Assembly: GCA_002167525.1 (NCBI GenBank)
Contig: NHDV01000010.1
Location: forward strand, 72,081 to 77,668
Source of the DNA: Flavobacteriaceae bacterium TMED68
GTDB lineage: Bacteria > Bacteroidota > Bacteroidia > Flavobacteriales > Flavobacteriaceae
Length of the DNA: 5,588 nucleotides
Reading direction: 5' to 3'
Notes under the pieces: model-generated
What the model was told of the DNA's origin: nothing
Databases searched by the model: none
What the model saw: the letters and a program-made list of their open reading frames with translations, nothing else
Position numbers and translations under genes: made by a program
In this document: positions 5,572 to 5,588 of the stretch, one piece after another
How the letters are laid out: each line of letters starts with the position of its first letter
How positions within the stretch are numbered: the first letter of the stretch is position 1

Positions 5572-5588
5572 CCCAAAATCATGTCAAC

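Overview
The window looks like chromosomal DNA from a member of the Bacteroidota, most likely a marine or freshwater Flavobacteriales. Three things point there. The DNA is strongly AT-rich. The start codons lack purine-rich Shine-Dalgarno sequences. There is also a near-perfect Bacteroidota-type promoter (TTG, 19 bp, TATATTTG) upstream of the largest gene. Nothing in the window indicates a plasmid or phage.

Left part (1-2233) is housekeeping. It starts with the 3' two-thirds of a DusB-type tRNA-dihydrouridine synthase on the + strand. Facing it, with one base between the stop codons, is a minus-strand pair: rbfA (30S ribosome maturation factor) followed by a LolC/LolE/FtsX-type ABC permease. 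The pair is probably one operon transcribed leftward from near 2240.

Middle part (2234-3186) is a nest of very small membrane-protein genes. Two lie on the + strand (56 and 64 aa). Two more lie on the - strand (44 and 49 aa) and overlap by 4 bases in an ATGA start/stop arrangement that suggests translational coupling. The minus-strand pair is easy to miss because each gene is under 50 codons, but it accounts for most of what would otherwise be a 455-base gap. None of the four has a function I can name.

Right part (3187-5148) is a single 653-aa protein: four or five N-terminal membrane spans, an alpha/beta-hydrolase domain with a visible Ser-Asp-His triad (G-H-S-R-G-G elbow), and a C-terminal beta-rich domain. 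It has its own promoter and is the most unusual gene here. Its substrate cannot be read from the sequence.

The end (5149-5588) holds a non-coding spacer, a complete tRNA with anticodon CAT and an encoded CCA end, and a good intrinsic terminator. The acceptor stem carries C4-G69 and C5-G68, which favours tRNA-Ile2 (lysidine-modified) over elongator tRNA-Met. A 24-base imperfect inverted repeat (20/24 identical) flanks the tRNA and its terminator. I see no CRISPR array, insertion sequence or clear defence system; the candidates for something new are the small-ORF nest and the membrane-anchored hydrolase.
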